Source of the DNA: Allocoprobacillus merdigallinarum | GTDB taxonomy: Bacteria > Bacillota_I > Bacilli_A > Erysipelotrichales > Coprobacillaceae | Length of the DNA: 13,791 nt | Direction: 5' to 3' | Assembly: GCA_019117525.1 (NCBI GenBank) | Contig: DWZO01000094.1 | Span: forward strand, 1-13,791 | Part shown: piece after piece, positions 6,329 through 13,064 of the stretch | Layout: every line of letters begins with the position of its first letter | Numbering within the stretch: position 1 is the first letter of the stretch | Position numbers and translations under genes: made by a program | The notes under the pieces: model-generated | Told to the model about the DNA's origin: nothing | Database searches by the model: none | The model's input: the letters and a program-made list of their open reading frames with translations, nothing else

Positions 6329-6838
6329 TTATACAAACATTTTTAAATAAATCATAATCGCAAATATGACAGACAAAAAATCCATCGTTAAACCTACAGG
6401 TAAAGCATAACGGGTTTTCTTCATATGAATAGAAGAAAAATAAAGTGTCACAACATAAAATGTTGTATCACTGCCACTTTGAATAAGTGTTGCCAGTAAA
6501 CTTAAAGGATGATCAACACCAAATATTTCATAAAACGAATAGAGATATGATAATGAAGCATTGGCACTGACAGGTCTTAACAAACCGAGTACAAGTATAT
6601 CAATGGGAATCTGTAAAAATTGTAACACTGGCTGAAAAAGATGACTCAAAAGTTCAATAGTTCCACTACTTTGAAGTAATTGTACAAAAACCATAAATGC
6701 CATTAATGTTGTAAAAAGTGTCTGAAATAATGTCAAAGCGTCTTTGACCCCTTCAATAAACAAATCAAATAAAGGATAATGTTTGATTAAACCATCAATA
6801 AAGACACAGAGTAATAAAATAAAAACAATCTTATTCAT
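6329..6838 (-). CDS. spmB: Spore maturation protein B
   Basis: An integral membrane protein of 169 residues, hydrophobic almost throughout, with about four to five transmembrane segments and the nucleoside-recognition/Gate fold. SpmA and SpmB act together in the dehydration of the spore core and affect heat resistance in B. subtilis and Clostridium. The LLRPVSANASLSYL motif and the SGSDTTFYVVTLYF motif are characteristic of SpmB. The ATG at 6838 is chosen with GGTGAT upstream; a TTG two codons earlier is less likely. It overlaps the end of spmA by eight bases, which implies translational coupling. The partner SpmA is encoded immediately upstream. Confidence 0.9.
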   Translation of the reverse strand: MNKIVFILLLCVFIDGLIKHYPLFDLFIEGVKDALTLFQTLFTTLMAFMVFVQLLQSSGTIELLSHLFQPVLQFLQIPIDILVLGLLRPVSANASLSYLYSFYEIFGVDHPLSLLATLIQSGSDTTFYVVTLYFSSIHMKKTRYALPVGLTMDFLSVIFAIMIYLKMFV

Positions 6839-7400
6839 GATCAATCACCCTTTGTATAATCAATCCAATGATAATAATTGTAATACCAATAACTAACATA
6901 TATGGATAAAATGCATAAATATCCTGTGAGCCCATTTGTTTTCTGATCATAAATAATGTTGATGGAAATAAACATAATCCTGCTGTATTGATAATCACTA
7001 AAGTCAGCATTTCACGACTTGGACGTTGTGGATGAGGATTGTATTCCTGAAGTTTTTGAAAAGCTTTAATACCACTCAAAGTCGCAAGTGTTCCTAAACC
7101 TAAAAGATTTGCAATCACATTAGAAGAGAGATAAGTATAAACATCATCATGTTTCATGACTGGTCCATAAATGACACGAAACAATGGTTTGAAAATAATT
7201 GAAAAATAATTCATGAATCCTGTTTTTTGAATAATGTTTAAAAAACCACCCCATAAACAAGCTGCTAATAAGACATTTAAAAGTAAATCCCATACCATAA
7301 ATGGTGTATCCATTAAAGCTGTCATCATGGCTTCTTCCTGATGACGACATAAACCAATCAACAAAAAGACAACAACACTCCATTTCCAGATTCTAGCCAT
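6831..7400 (-). CDS. spmA: Spore maturation protein A
   Basis: A membrane protein of 189 residues, the partner of SpmB, with an N-terminal hydrophobic segment and further transmembrane helices. Visible family features are ACLWGGFLNI, IFKPLFRVIYG, the SSNVIANLLGLG stretch that defines the Gate domain core, and INTAGLCLFPSTLFMIR. It overlaps the carboxypeptidase gene by eight bases (start 7400, upstream stop 7393-7395) and spmB by eight bases, so the three genes form one tightly coupled unit. GGAG lies nine bases before the ATG. Function in spore core dehydration is taken from the family. Confidence 0.9.
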   Translation of the reverse strand: MARIWKWSVVVFLLIGLCRHQEEAMMTALMDTPFMVWDLLLNVLLAACLWGGFLNIIQKTGFMNYFSIIFKPLFRVIYGPVMKHDDVYTYLSSNVIANLLGLGTLATLSGIKAFQKLQEYNPHPQRPSREMLTLVIINTAGLCLFPSTLFMIRKQMGSQDIYAFYPYMLVIGITIIIIGLIIQRVIDHE

Positions 7401-8403
7401 TCATGCATTCTCCAAACAACATCCATGCATATTGAAAAATCATTTGTAAAGCATTTTGCTGATTGACTTCATAAATGGGATTTTCATTTACATAAACTTT
7501 TAATATATCACCCTGTGATTGCAGGGATACATTTTGACTTTCCTGTCCACAATAATAAAGATCCTGATCAATGAGAAATGAATGACCGTGATACTGATAG
7601 ATTCCTTTAGATAAAACCAGTACATTTTGATATTTTTGAAAACATTCTTCATACTTTTTTTGATGAAATTCAAAATCATTTCCACAATTAAACGTCACAA
7701 TAACTAAAGAAACATCATCTTTAATTGCACGTGTGACTAAGGTACGTTTTGCTTTTTTGGTATATCCTGTTTTTCCTCCAACACAATACTCATATTCTTC
7801 CAGCAATCTGTTTTTGTTATGCCATGTTCCCCCACCATCTTCACGTTTATAAGTTTCTTTCATGACGATATCATTGAAAATAGGATTTTGACTACAATAA
7901 GACATAAGCAAAGCCATATCATAAACACTGGACTGATTTCCATCATCTTCTTCATCCAAACCAGTTGGATTAGAAAAATGTGTATCTGTCATATGAAGTT
8001 CCTGAGCTTTTTGATTCATCATTTCAACAAAGTGTTCAATACTTCCACCAACATTTTTTGCAATCACATTAGCTGCATCATTTCCACTTCTCAATAATAA
8101 ACCATGCAATAAATCTCTTAAATTAATGCGGTCACCTATATGTATATAGATGCCACTTCCCCATGCTTCATTGACTTCTTCACCAATCTCATATTCATCA
8201 TCCAGTTGTCCATTTTCAATCGCAACAATCGCTGTCATAATCTTAGATATGGAAGCAACACTCTGGACTTCATGAATATTTTTTCCTTCTAATACATTGT
8301 GTTGAGTACTTTCCATCACAATATATGATTGACCTTGAAAATCAACGGCATGTACATTGACTATACATAATAAAAAGCACAAAAAAAACATGATTTTTTT
8401 CAT
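7393..8403 (-). CDS. dacB: D-alanyl-D-alanine carboxypeptidase (sporulation type, DacB/DacF-like)
   Basis: A serine-type penicillin-binding protein of the S11 family that trims the terminal D-Ala of peptidoglycan stem peptides, here probably in spore cortex synthesis. A signal peptide covers residues 1-19 (MKKIMFFLCF..., cut after VHA), so the enzyme acts outside the membrane. Catalytic motifs are SISK (51-54), SGN in LLLRSGNDAANV, and KTG in VGGKTGYTKKAKR. The C-terminal part is short: 336 residues in all, somewhat less than vegetative DacA. The ATG at 8403 with AGGTGAT upstream is used rather than an upstream in-frame start at 8460, because it begins directly with the signal peptide. It is first gene of dacB-spmA-spmB, the order seen in B. 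subtilis. Whether it matches DacB or DacF best is not settled. Confidence 0.88.
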   Translation of the reverse strand: MKKIMFFLCFLLCIVNVHAVDFQGQSYIVMESTQHNVLEGKNIHEVQSVASISKIMTAIVAIENGQLDDEYEIGEEVNEAWGSGIYIHIGDRINLRDLLHGLLLRSGNDAANVIAKNVGGSIEHFVEMMNQKAQELHMTDTHFSNPTGLDEEDDGNQSSVYDMALLMSYCSQNPIFNDIVMKETYKREDGGGTWHNKNRLLEEYEYCVGGKTGYTKKAKRTLVTRAIKDDVSLVIVTFNCGNDFEFHQKKYEECFQKYQNVLVLSKGIYQYHGHSFLIDQDLYYCGQESQNVSLQSQGDILKVYVNENPIYEVNQQNALQMIFQYAWMLFGECMNG

Positions 8404-8419
8404 AGTATCACCTATAAAT

Positions 8420-8447
8420 ACTATATGAAAAAGAATACATGTTATGA
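8420..8447 (-). promoter_or_regulatory. Possible sigma-E promoter of dacB-spmA-spmB
   Basis: TCATAAC (8447-8441), a 13-base spacer and CATATAGT (8427-8420) resemble the ATA-type -35 and CATA-type -10 boxes of sigma-E. The B. subtilis dacB operon is sigma-E dependent. The site overlaps the 3' end of the upstream gene and leaves a short leader, so it is tentative. Confidence 0.35.
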
Positions 8448-8972
8448 TTTTTTCTTCCATTCTGGATGTGTACGAATATATACAATGGTTTGATCTAAGC
8501 CATGATCATGAAGATAATGTAAAAGATGTTCTAAAAAAGCACGTGTATCAGGGTGCATAATATAAGAATATTTTCCCCTTTCATAATAAGCGAGTGGAAA
8601 TGTATCTTGATATTTATCACCTTGATAAGTCTGACTGGCTGCTATACGATCACAAAACATTTCTAAAACATAGCGTGCAGGCATTTTGGCAGGCTGCAGA
8701 CCATTGCGTGTAAAATCGACCCAAAATTCCCAATGATGCTTATTTCTTCCCTTGTGATGTAACCAGGCTAAAGAATAACCTTTGTCACGACGTTCTACAG
8801 AATTTGGCGACTTATCCCCTTGGTAATACTTGATTCCTGTAGAAAATTCACACCATGAATATTTTGACATATCATGTAGTAGACCCTGTTTATATAAACC
8901 AATACGAAAGCATAGTTTCATGACTTTCCATTTATGTTTTGTTATTGTTTTGAAATGGCCTAAAGCTTTCAT
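8442..8972 (-). CDS. DUF5662 family protein (HD-like)
   Basis: A soluble 176-residue protein. Conserved-looking features are the HD pair in GLLHDMSKYSW (His33-Asp34), the histidine cluster LHHKGRNKHHWEFW (71-84), and CDRIAASQTYQGDKY (107-121). This His/Asp arrangement matches what I remember of the DUF5662 family and resembles a compact metal-binding HD-type phosphohydrolase, but no reaction is established. Start ATG 8972 is preceded by GGGTGATT. It has its own promoter, and its 3' end overlaps the presumed sigma-E promoter of dacB. There is no sign that it belongs to the sporulation unit functionally. Confidence 0.7.
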   Translation of the reverse strand: MKALGHFKTITKHKWKVMKLCFRIGLYKQGLLHDMSKYSWCEFSTGIKYYQGDKSPNSVERRDKGYSLAWLHHKGRNKHHWEFWVDFTRNGLQPAKMPARYVLEMFCDRIAASQTYQGDKYQDTFPLAYYERGKYSYIMHPDTRAFLEHLLHYLHDHGLDQTIVYIRTHPEWKKKS

Positions 8973-8988
8973 CGAATCACCCGTATTT

Positions 8989-9017
8989 AGTATACAATGT
9001 TTTATATTTGAAGTAAA
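8989..9017 (-). promoter_or_regulatory. Promoter of the DUF5662 gene
   Basis: TTTACT (9017-9012), a 17-base spacer and TATACT (8994-8989), 17 bases before the start codon. It diverges from the promoter at 9041. Confidence 0.5.
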
Positions 9018-9040
9018 TCTCTTTATTTTTTTTCAAACGG

Positions 9041-9049
9041 TGTTATAAT
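9041..9049 (+). promoter_or_regulatory. Extended -10 promoter of the two-helix membrane protein gene
   Basis: TGTTATAAT (9041-9049) is a perfect extended -10 element. No good -35 box lies 16-18 bases upstream, where the DNA is a T-rich run. AGGAGG follows at 9066-9071. Confidence 0.6.
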
Positions 9050-9079
9050 GTAGTCGATGTGTAAGAGGAGGTTTGAGAG

Positions 9080-9451
9080 ATGTCAATTAAAGTTGATGTT
9101 CGTACAAATATTAATGATTATGAATTAACACTTGAAAAATGCTCTGAAATTATTACATTATTACAAGATACATATCAGAATATTAGAAATGATATGTATG
9201 CTCGCTTTTTAAGCATTCGTATTTTAATCAAAACATTATCTATTGTTGCATGTTTGATTGTTTTATATTTATTAACACATAGTGCATTTTTCTTATATTC
9301 TACACCTATCTTTATGGTTGTAGCATTAATATTTGCGATAGTGAGTGCTGAATATATTACGACACAAACACGTAAACAAATTGTTATACAATTAAAGCAT
9401 TACACAAAAGCACGTGAACAATTATTGCAATACGAAAAAATCAAGTTATAA
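9080..9451 (+). CDS. Small two-helix membrane protein, unknown function
   Basis: No family is recognised in these 123 residues. An N-terminal soluble helix of about 40 residues is followed by two hydrophobic segments (about 47-66 and 70-90) with a short turn, then a basic C-terminal helix of some 30 residues. Both ends should face the cytoplasm. Cys21 and Cys58 are the only cysteines. AGGAGG lies eight bases before the ATG. It is a single-gene unit with its own promoter and a terminator whose loop contains the stop codon. The overall shape (coiled region, helical hairpin, coiled region) would suit a membrane scaffold or a partner of another protein, which is speculation. Confidence 0.8.
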   Translation: MSIKVDVRTNINDYELTLEKCSEIITLLQDTYQNIRNDMYARFLSIRILIKTLSIVACLIVLYLLTHSAFFLYSTPIFMVVALIFAIVSAEYITTQTRKQIVIQLKHYTKAREQLLQYEKIKL

Positions 9452-9466
9452 TGACTTGATTTTTTT
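9435..9466 (+). terminator. Terminator overlapping the end of the two-helix membrane protein gene
   Basis: A6TCAAGT (9435-9446), loop TATAATG, and ACTTGATTTTTT (9454-9465) make a perfect 12-bp stem with a T tract. The TAA stop at 9449-9451 is in the loop. Confidence 0.85.
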
Positions 9467-9607
9467 ATTATACAGTTTACTATAAACCATCATTATTCTA
9501 TTTTTAGAATTGAACTTATAATCAACTTTTATCATTTATCACAAATCTTTATTAATTTACCTAATGTCATTTCGACATATTCTACATACCCTTTGTATCT
9601 TATCTAT

Positions 9608-10051
9608 TTATAGCTTTCTTTGTAAATAGATCATATCTATCAATTGAATACCCTGCTCATATATAGGATGGTCATAATGGTCTATAAAAAAATTTTGAAT
9701 ACTATGTGAACGGATAAAACCACATTTTTCATAAAAAGGAATTGTCAAAGGACTGTCTCCTGTACCAACTTGTAAAACAGAATATTTTTCTTTATATTTT
9801 TCAACAATAAATTCTATCAAAATACGCCCATATCCTTTTCCTTGTGCTTCTGGCTTAGTTGCTATATTTTTGATTTCAAGAATTCCATGACCTTCATCAG
9901 TCACAACACATTCACATTGAATACCATCATCATCTAATACATACATTGTTCCACGTTCAAGATACTGATCTATCATATCTTCCTGTTCATCAGCCAAAAG
10001 CAACAATGAAAGAAATTGTTTTTTATTTTTCTTAATTTCTTTAATTTTCAT
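9608..10051 (-). CDS. GNAT family N-acetyltransferase
   Basis: A 147-residue acetyltransferase of unknown substrate. The acetyl-CoA motif is visible as NIATKPEAQGKGYGRILIEF (residues 62-81, with Gln70 and the GKGYG loop). The following VGTGDSPLTIPFYEKCGF (95-112) is the usual GNAT motif B, as in YvbK-like proteins. The C-terminus has a hydrophobic strand, IQLIDMIYLQ. The ATG at 10051 with GAGGTG about eight bases upstream is preferred; an in-frame extension to 10126 has no ribosome site. It lies about 100 bases after the decayed DUF7000-like gene in the same direction. No terminator with a T tract follows it. Confidence 0.88.
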   Translation of the reverse strand: MKIKEIKKNKKQFLSLLLLADEQEDMIDQYLERGTMYVLDDDGIQCECVVTDEGHGILEIKNIATKPEAQGKGYGRILIEFIVEKYKEKYSVLQVGTGDSPLTIPFYEKCGFIRSHSIQNFFIDHYDHPIYEQGIQLIDMIYLQRKL

Positions 10052-10152
10052 ATCAACACACCTCTGTATTTTGATGCTCATTCTTCTAAACTTATATGAA
10101 AATATTTTTGAATCCATACCATTCATGAATAAAACAATGATTTGACTATATA

Positions 10153-10654
10153 TTATTCATTATGGATTTGTTTTAAATATTCTTGTATTTGTGATGCTAA
10201 AGAAACTGAACGCTCAATAATATGATGCGTCATGCTTTCCTGATTTTCAAAATCTATGTTTGTTTCTAAAACAATTTCTACAATGGAATATTTAGGCATT
10301 ATTTTTTGATTATGATTTCATTTTGTTTTCTGTAATATTTTCCAGTATTTTCTTTGAATATCTGCATTTTGTCCCATCAACCATAATTCAAAATTGAAGC
10401 TTTTCATGATTTAATACAATCCCAAACCTTAGTTTTTGATCTCTTAAATACTGATTAAAAAAAGCAAAATAAGTATAATCTAAATATCCAAATGAGATAT
10501 TTCCTGTATTATAATCATTAGGAAATTTTGATTTTAATTGTCCAACATATTGAATCAAAGTCAAATAAGCAGTTTGTATATATCCTTGATTTAACTGTTC
10601 TTTATATATTTCCAAACATTTTTGAATATCCTTTTTCATTAAAAGATTCTCCAT
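10153..10654 (-). pseudogene. DUF7000-like gene, frameshifted and carrying an in-frame TGA
   Basis: Three pieces join into one 166-residue protein. Codons 1-88 run from ATG 10654 and include FGYLDYTYFAFFNQYL and RFGIVLNHEKLQF. At the T4 run (10393-10390 on the minus strand) one extra T brings in a stop. In the next frame the protein goes on as ELWLMGQNADIQRKYW for 23 codons to a TGA at 10320-10318, where a Trp (TGG) would be expected. The same frame then continues through NHNQKI into a 48-residue open piece from ATG 10299 to TAA 10155-10153, starting MPKYSIVEIVLE. The combined order fits my memory of DUF7000 proteins, whose function is unknown. The true start may be ATG 10639, with GGAG upstream. 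The upstream DUF3781 gene is 27 bases away. Confidence 0.75.
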
Positions 10655-10681
10655 TCTTTCATATTTTTATTTGATAACTGT

Positions 10682-10930
10682 TTATGTCATTCTATGTGCT
10701 GTTATAATTGTATAACTCAATGAATTGATAGTGACCTTGATTTGATCAACCTCACAATACCAATTTTTACCACGTTTATAAATATGAGAATTTTTGTCTA
10801 AAATCTTATTTCGACAGTACGCCACAACATCTTGTGTATCAAGTTTTAAGTTTCTTTTTATTCTTTCTATTCCTAATTCTGTCGTATGAATCTTATCAAT
10901 ATGATCAAGCAATACTTTTTTCTCTTCCAT
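10682..10930 (-). CDS. DUF3781 domain protein
   Basis: A soluble 82-residue protein with DKIHTTELGIERIKRNL near the N-terminus, DVVAYCRNKIL in the middle, and KGKNWY-like RGKNWYCEVD followed by SYTIITAHR at the C-terminus. These are the landmarks I know for DUF3781, a family with no established function. ATG 10930 has GGAG eight bases upstream; a GTG one codon earlier is less likely. It follows the Sir2-like gene after 24 bases and precedes the decayed DUF7000-like gene, so all three probably share a transcript. Its small size and companions suggest an accessory, perhaps mobile, gene set. Confidence 0.82.
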   Translation of the reverse strand: MEEKKVLLDHIDKIHTTELGIERIKRNLKLDTQDVVAYCRNKILDKNSHIYKRGKNWYCEVDQIKVTINSLSYTIITAHRMT

Positions 10931-10954
10931 CACTTTTTCTCCATCAATACCTAC

Positions 10955-11506
10955 TTATTTCATAAGTTTTTCTAATACTTTTCTGACATTATGAGCAGCA
11001 TCTTCCTGGATTTCAATAATTCTTGCCCCTCGACTTTTCGCAACTTCTCTTAAATCAACCGCAATCGCTGTATGATAAGAACACCCAATCACCAAAAAGA
11101 TATCATCTGGTGTTAAATCATATACCATTTCATAAGCTTTTTGGTAATTTGGTGCAGGATCTCCATATAATACAGGTTTATTATATAATGACCAGGCAAT
11201 AGACATTTCATCATCGTCAGGTAAACCACCATGCATTTCTAAAGCATCACTGCCAGCAAGTTTATGTAAACCATCAATATTCATGGTAATGACTGGAATA
11301 TGATACTGAGCTAAGGCATAATGGGCATCATTAGGTTTCGCTCCATTCATATTGGCTTTCAGTTGTCTAATGACTTCGTTATATTCTTCATGATGCGTAT
11401 TTGCATAATCTCTAAATAATTTTTCTCTAATATCAGGTCTTTCCATAAATGTTGGAATATTGGATTGTTTTGATATTCCTGCTCCTGTAAATGCAATTAT
11501 TTTCAT
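10955..11506 (-). CDS. Sir2-like NAD-binding protein without zinc cysteines
   Basis: Sirtuins use NAD+ to deacylate lysines or transfer ADP-ribose. Here GAGIS (residues 8-12), IPTF (17-20), MNIDGLH (75-81, in place of QNIDGLH), the catalytic-position His in EMHGG (His92) and GCSYHTAIAV (141-150) mark the Rossmann-fold NAD site. The protein is short (183 residues against about 230-250), and the four zinc-binding cysteines expected after His92 are missing. Only Cys142 is present. It may therefore be a zinc-free sirtuin-like enzyme or an NAD-binding protein of other use. ATG 11506 has AAGGAG nine bases upstream; an ATG three codons earlier is too close to that site. Confidence 0.83.
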   Translation of the reverse strand: MKIIAFTGAGISKQSNIPTFMERPDIREKLFRDYANTHHEEYNEVIRQLKANMNGAKPNDAHYALAQYHIPVITMNIDGLHKLAGSDALEMHGGLPDDDEMSIAWSLYNKPVLYGDPAPNYQKAYEMVYDLTPDDIFLVIGCSYHTAIAVDLREVAKSRGARIIEIQEDAAHNVRKVLEKLMK

Positions 11507-11560
11507 AGAAATCATCTCCTTTAAATATTGTATACTATTTCCATTTGTTTTTATATAAAA

Positions 11561-11587
11561 ATATTTGATAAATCATTTATCAAATAT
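11561..11587. repeat. 27-bp perfect palindrome between divergent sir2-like and arsR genes
   Basis: ATATTTGATAAA (11561-11572), spacer TCA, TTTATCAAATAT (11576-11587). It lies about 55 bases upstream of the Sir2-like start and about 40 bases upstream of the arsR -35 box. No T tract follows on either strand, so it is better read as an operator or cruciform-prone site than a terminator. A weak minus-strand -10 (TATACA, 11534-11529) lies nearby. Confidence 0.6.
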
Positions 11588-11627
11588 AAAATCAACATTT
11601 TGCCATTTCTTCTCTATTTTTATCACA

Positions 11628-11664
11628 TTGACAATCATCGATATGTATGTTAATATCATATCGA
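11628..11664 (+). promoter_or_regulatory. Promoter and ArsR operator of the ArsR-permease operon
   Basis: A consensus -35 TTGACA (11628-11633), 17-base spacer and TAATAT (11651-11656). An inverted repeat TCGATATG (11638-11645), 11 bases, CATATCGA (11657-11664) surrounds the -10 box, where a bound repressor would block RNA polymerase. A second overlapping repeat, TCATATC/GATATGA, continues toward the ribosome site. Autoregulation by the ArsR protein is inferred. Confidence 0.75.
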
Positions 11665-11688
11665 AGAATATAGATATGAGGTGATGAT

Positions 11689-11964
11689 ATGGATAAAGAT
11701 TATGAACAGGAAGCAAAAGTTTTCAAAGCATTTTGTGATCCTAATCGTTTAAAAATTCTTAATATTTTAAAAGATGGAGAACATTGTGCATGTAAACTTT
11801 TAGAAATTCTTGATGTAAGTCAATCTACTTTATCACACCATATGAAAATATTAACAGATGCAAGGGTTGTGAATGTAAGAAAGGATGGCAAGTGGTCACA
11901 TTATTCTTTATCAGGTGATGGGATTGAAAAAGTTATCCAGTATTTAAAAAATTATCGCATGTAA
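11689..11964 (+). CDS. arsR: ArsR/SmtB family metalloregulatory repressor
   Basis: A 91-residue dimeric winged-helix repressor that leaves DNA on binding metalloid or metal. FCDPNRLKILNIL (15-27) is the typical start of the fold. The DNA-recognition helix region is VSQSTLSHHMKIL (43-55), and the wing has VRKDGKWSHYSL. Cys33 and Cys35 (EHCACKLLEIL) occupy the place of the Cys-x-Cys of the arsenic-sensing type (ELCVCDL), with Cys16 as a possible third ligand. This favours As(III)/Sb(III) or a related soft inducer, but the ligand is not proved. GAGGTG lies five bases before the ATG. The operator precedes it and the transport genes follow. Confidence 0.9.
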   Translation: MDKDYEQEAKVFKAFCDPNRLKILNILKDGEHCACKLLEILDVSQSTLSHHMKILTDARVVNVRKDGKWSHYSLSGDGIEKVIQYLKNYRM

Positions 11965-11984
11965 ATGATTTTTCATTTTATAAA

Positions 11985-12001
11985 GCCACCATTAGGGTGG
12001 C
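11985..12001 (+). other. Intercistronic hairpin between arsR and the permease gene
   Basis: GCCACC (11985-11990), loop ATTAG, GGTGGC (11996-12001). The stem is GC-rich but is followed by AAAAATTC, not a T tract. It may protect the end of the arsR message or set unequal expression of the two genes; it is not a standard terminator. Confidence 0.5.
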
Positions 12002-12020
12002 AAAAATTCAAATATATAAA

Positions 12021-12037
12021 TCGAAATATATCGATAT
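12021..12037 (+). promoter_or_regulatory. Possible second ArsR site before the permease gene
   Basis: TCGA-AATATA-TCGA (12021-12034) is palindromic and ends in ATCGATAT, the same 8 bases found in the operator at 11637-11644. It lies just upstream of the AGGAGG (12039-12044) of the permease gene. Binding here is a guess. Confidence 0.4.
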
Positions 12038-12048
12038 AAGGAGGAACT

Positions 12049-13053
12049 ATGAAAGAAATTTGGTTATTCTTTCAAAATCAAATTTTAGGAATGAACTGGC
12101 TGAATGAATTGATTGCTTTATTGCTAACTTCTGTTGGTATAGATATCAATTCCAATATTGGAGCCAGTATTCAGTTTTTTATTTATGATGTTATAAAGAT
12201 CACAGTATTGTTATGTGTATTGATCTTTATGATTTCGTATATTCAAAGTTATTTTCCACCAGAAAGAAGCAAGAAAATTCTAGGTCGATTTCTTGGTATA
12301 AAAGCAAATATCATTTCTGCTTTATTAGGTACGGTAACGCCTTTTTGTTCATGTTCATCTATACCGCTATTTATTGGATTTACAAGTGCTGGCTTGCCAT
12401 TAGGAGTCACTTTCTCATTTTTGATTTCTTCACCTATGGTTGATTTAGGAAGTCTTGTTTTATTGATGAGTATCTTTGGAATCAAAATTGCAGTCGCCTA
12501 TGTTATAGTTGGGCTTATTATTGCTGTTATTGGCGGAATAGTTATTGAAAAAATGCATATGGAAAAATATGTTGAAGCATTCATTATGAAATCTAGTCAT
12601 GTAGATATTAGCTCACCAGATCTAAGTAAAACAGAACGTCTTCAGTATGCCAAGGAGCAGGTTATAGAAACCTTTAAAAAAGTTTTTCCATATATTTTGA
12701 TAGGTGTAGGAATTGGAGCCATTATTCATAACTGGATTCCAGAAGCATGGATAGAAGGCATACTCGGTGGAAATAATCCTTTTGGAGTTATTTTAGCAAC
12801 AATTGTAGGAATTCCAATGTATGCTGACATTTTTGGAACTATTCCAGTTGCAGAAGCTTTACTGGCTAAAGGTGCTTTACTTGGAACAGTATTAGCCTTT
12901 ATGATGGCAGTGACAACATTAAGTTTACCTTCATTAATTATGTTAAAAAAAGCTGTAAAACCCAAACTTCTAGCATTGTTTATTGCAATCTGTACTCTAG
13001 GAATTATGATTGTTGGTTATTTGTTTAACATATTTTCATTTTTACTGTATTAG
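12049..13053 (+). CDS. Permease, ArsP/DUF318 type
   Basis: A 334-residue integral membrane transporter with about eight to ten hydrophobic segments in two halves. The first half has the hallmark TPFCSCSSIPLF (97-108, Cys100 and Cys102) and FLISSPMVDLGS. The second half has the matching GIPMYADIFGTIP, and MAVTTLSLPSLIMLKKAVKP comes near the end. Some members, called ArsP, export trivalent organoarsenicals; others in the family are uncharacterised (YraQ-like). The paired cysteines may bind a soft ion in the channel. The gene follows arsR after 84 bases and precedes two small cysteine-containing protein genes. Ribosome site AAGGAGG is clear. The substrate is inferred from the repressor type and is not settled. 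Confidence 0.85.
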   Translation: MKEIWLFFQNQILGMNWLNELIALLLTSVGIDINSNIGASIQFFIYDVIKITVLLCVLIFMISYIQSYFPPERSKKILGRFLGIKANIISALLGTVTPFCSCSSIPLFIGFTSAGLPLGVTFSFLISSPMVDLGSLVLLMSIFGIKIAVAYVIVGLIIAVIGGIVIEKMHMEKYVEAFIMKSSHVDISSPDLSKTERLQYAKEQVIETFKKVFPYILIGVGIGAIIHNWIPEAWIEGILGGNNPFGVILATIVGIPMYADIFGTIPVAEALLAKGALLGTVLAFMMAVTTLSLPSLIMLKKAVKPKLLALFIAICTLGIMIVGYLFNIFSFLLY

Positions 13054-13064
13054 GAGGAAGGCAT

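Noticed and set aside
7819..8097. Open frame antisense to the carboxypeptidase gene
   Set aside because: No start signal, and it covers the SGN/SISK coding region of a clear gene on the other strand.
9602..9631. Inverted repeat ATCTATTTA/TAAATAGAT at the end of the GNAT gene
   Set aside because: Twelve-base loop, all A-T apart from one G-C pair, no T tract after it on the minus strand; not convincing as terminator.
10318..10320. TGA read as Trp or selenocysteine in the DUF7000-like gene
   Set aside because: TGA ends other genes here (ABC-F, spoVIF, the 86-residue protein), and a separate frameshift in the same gene points to decay, not recoding.
12726..12965. Minus-strand open frame in the permease gene
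   Set aside because: Shadow of the permease frame; no independent evidence.
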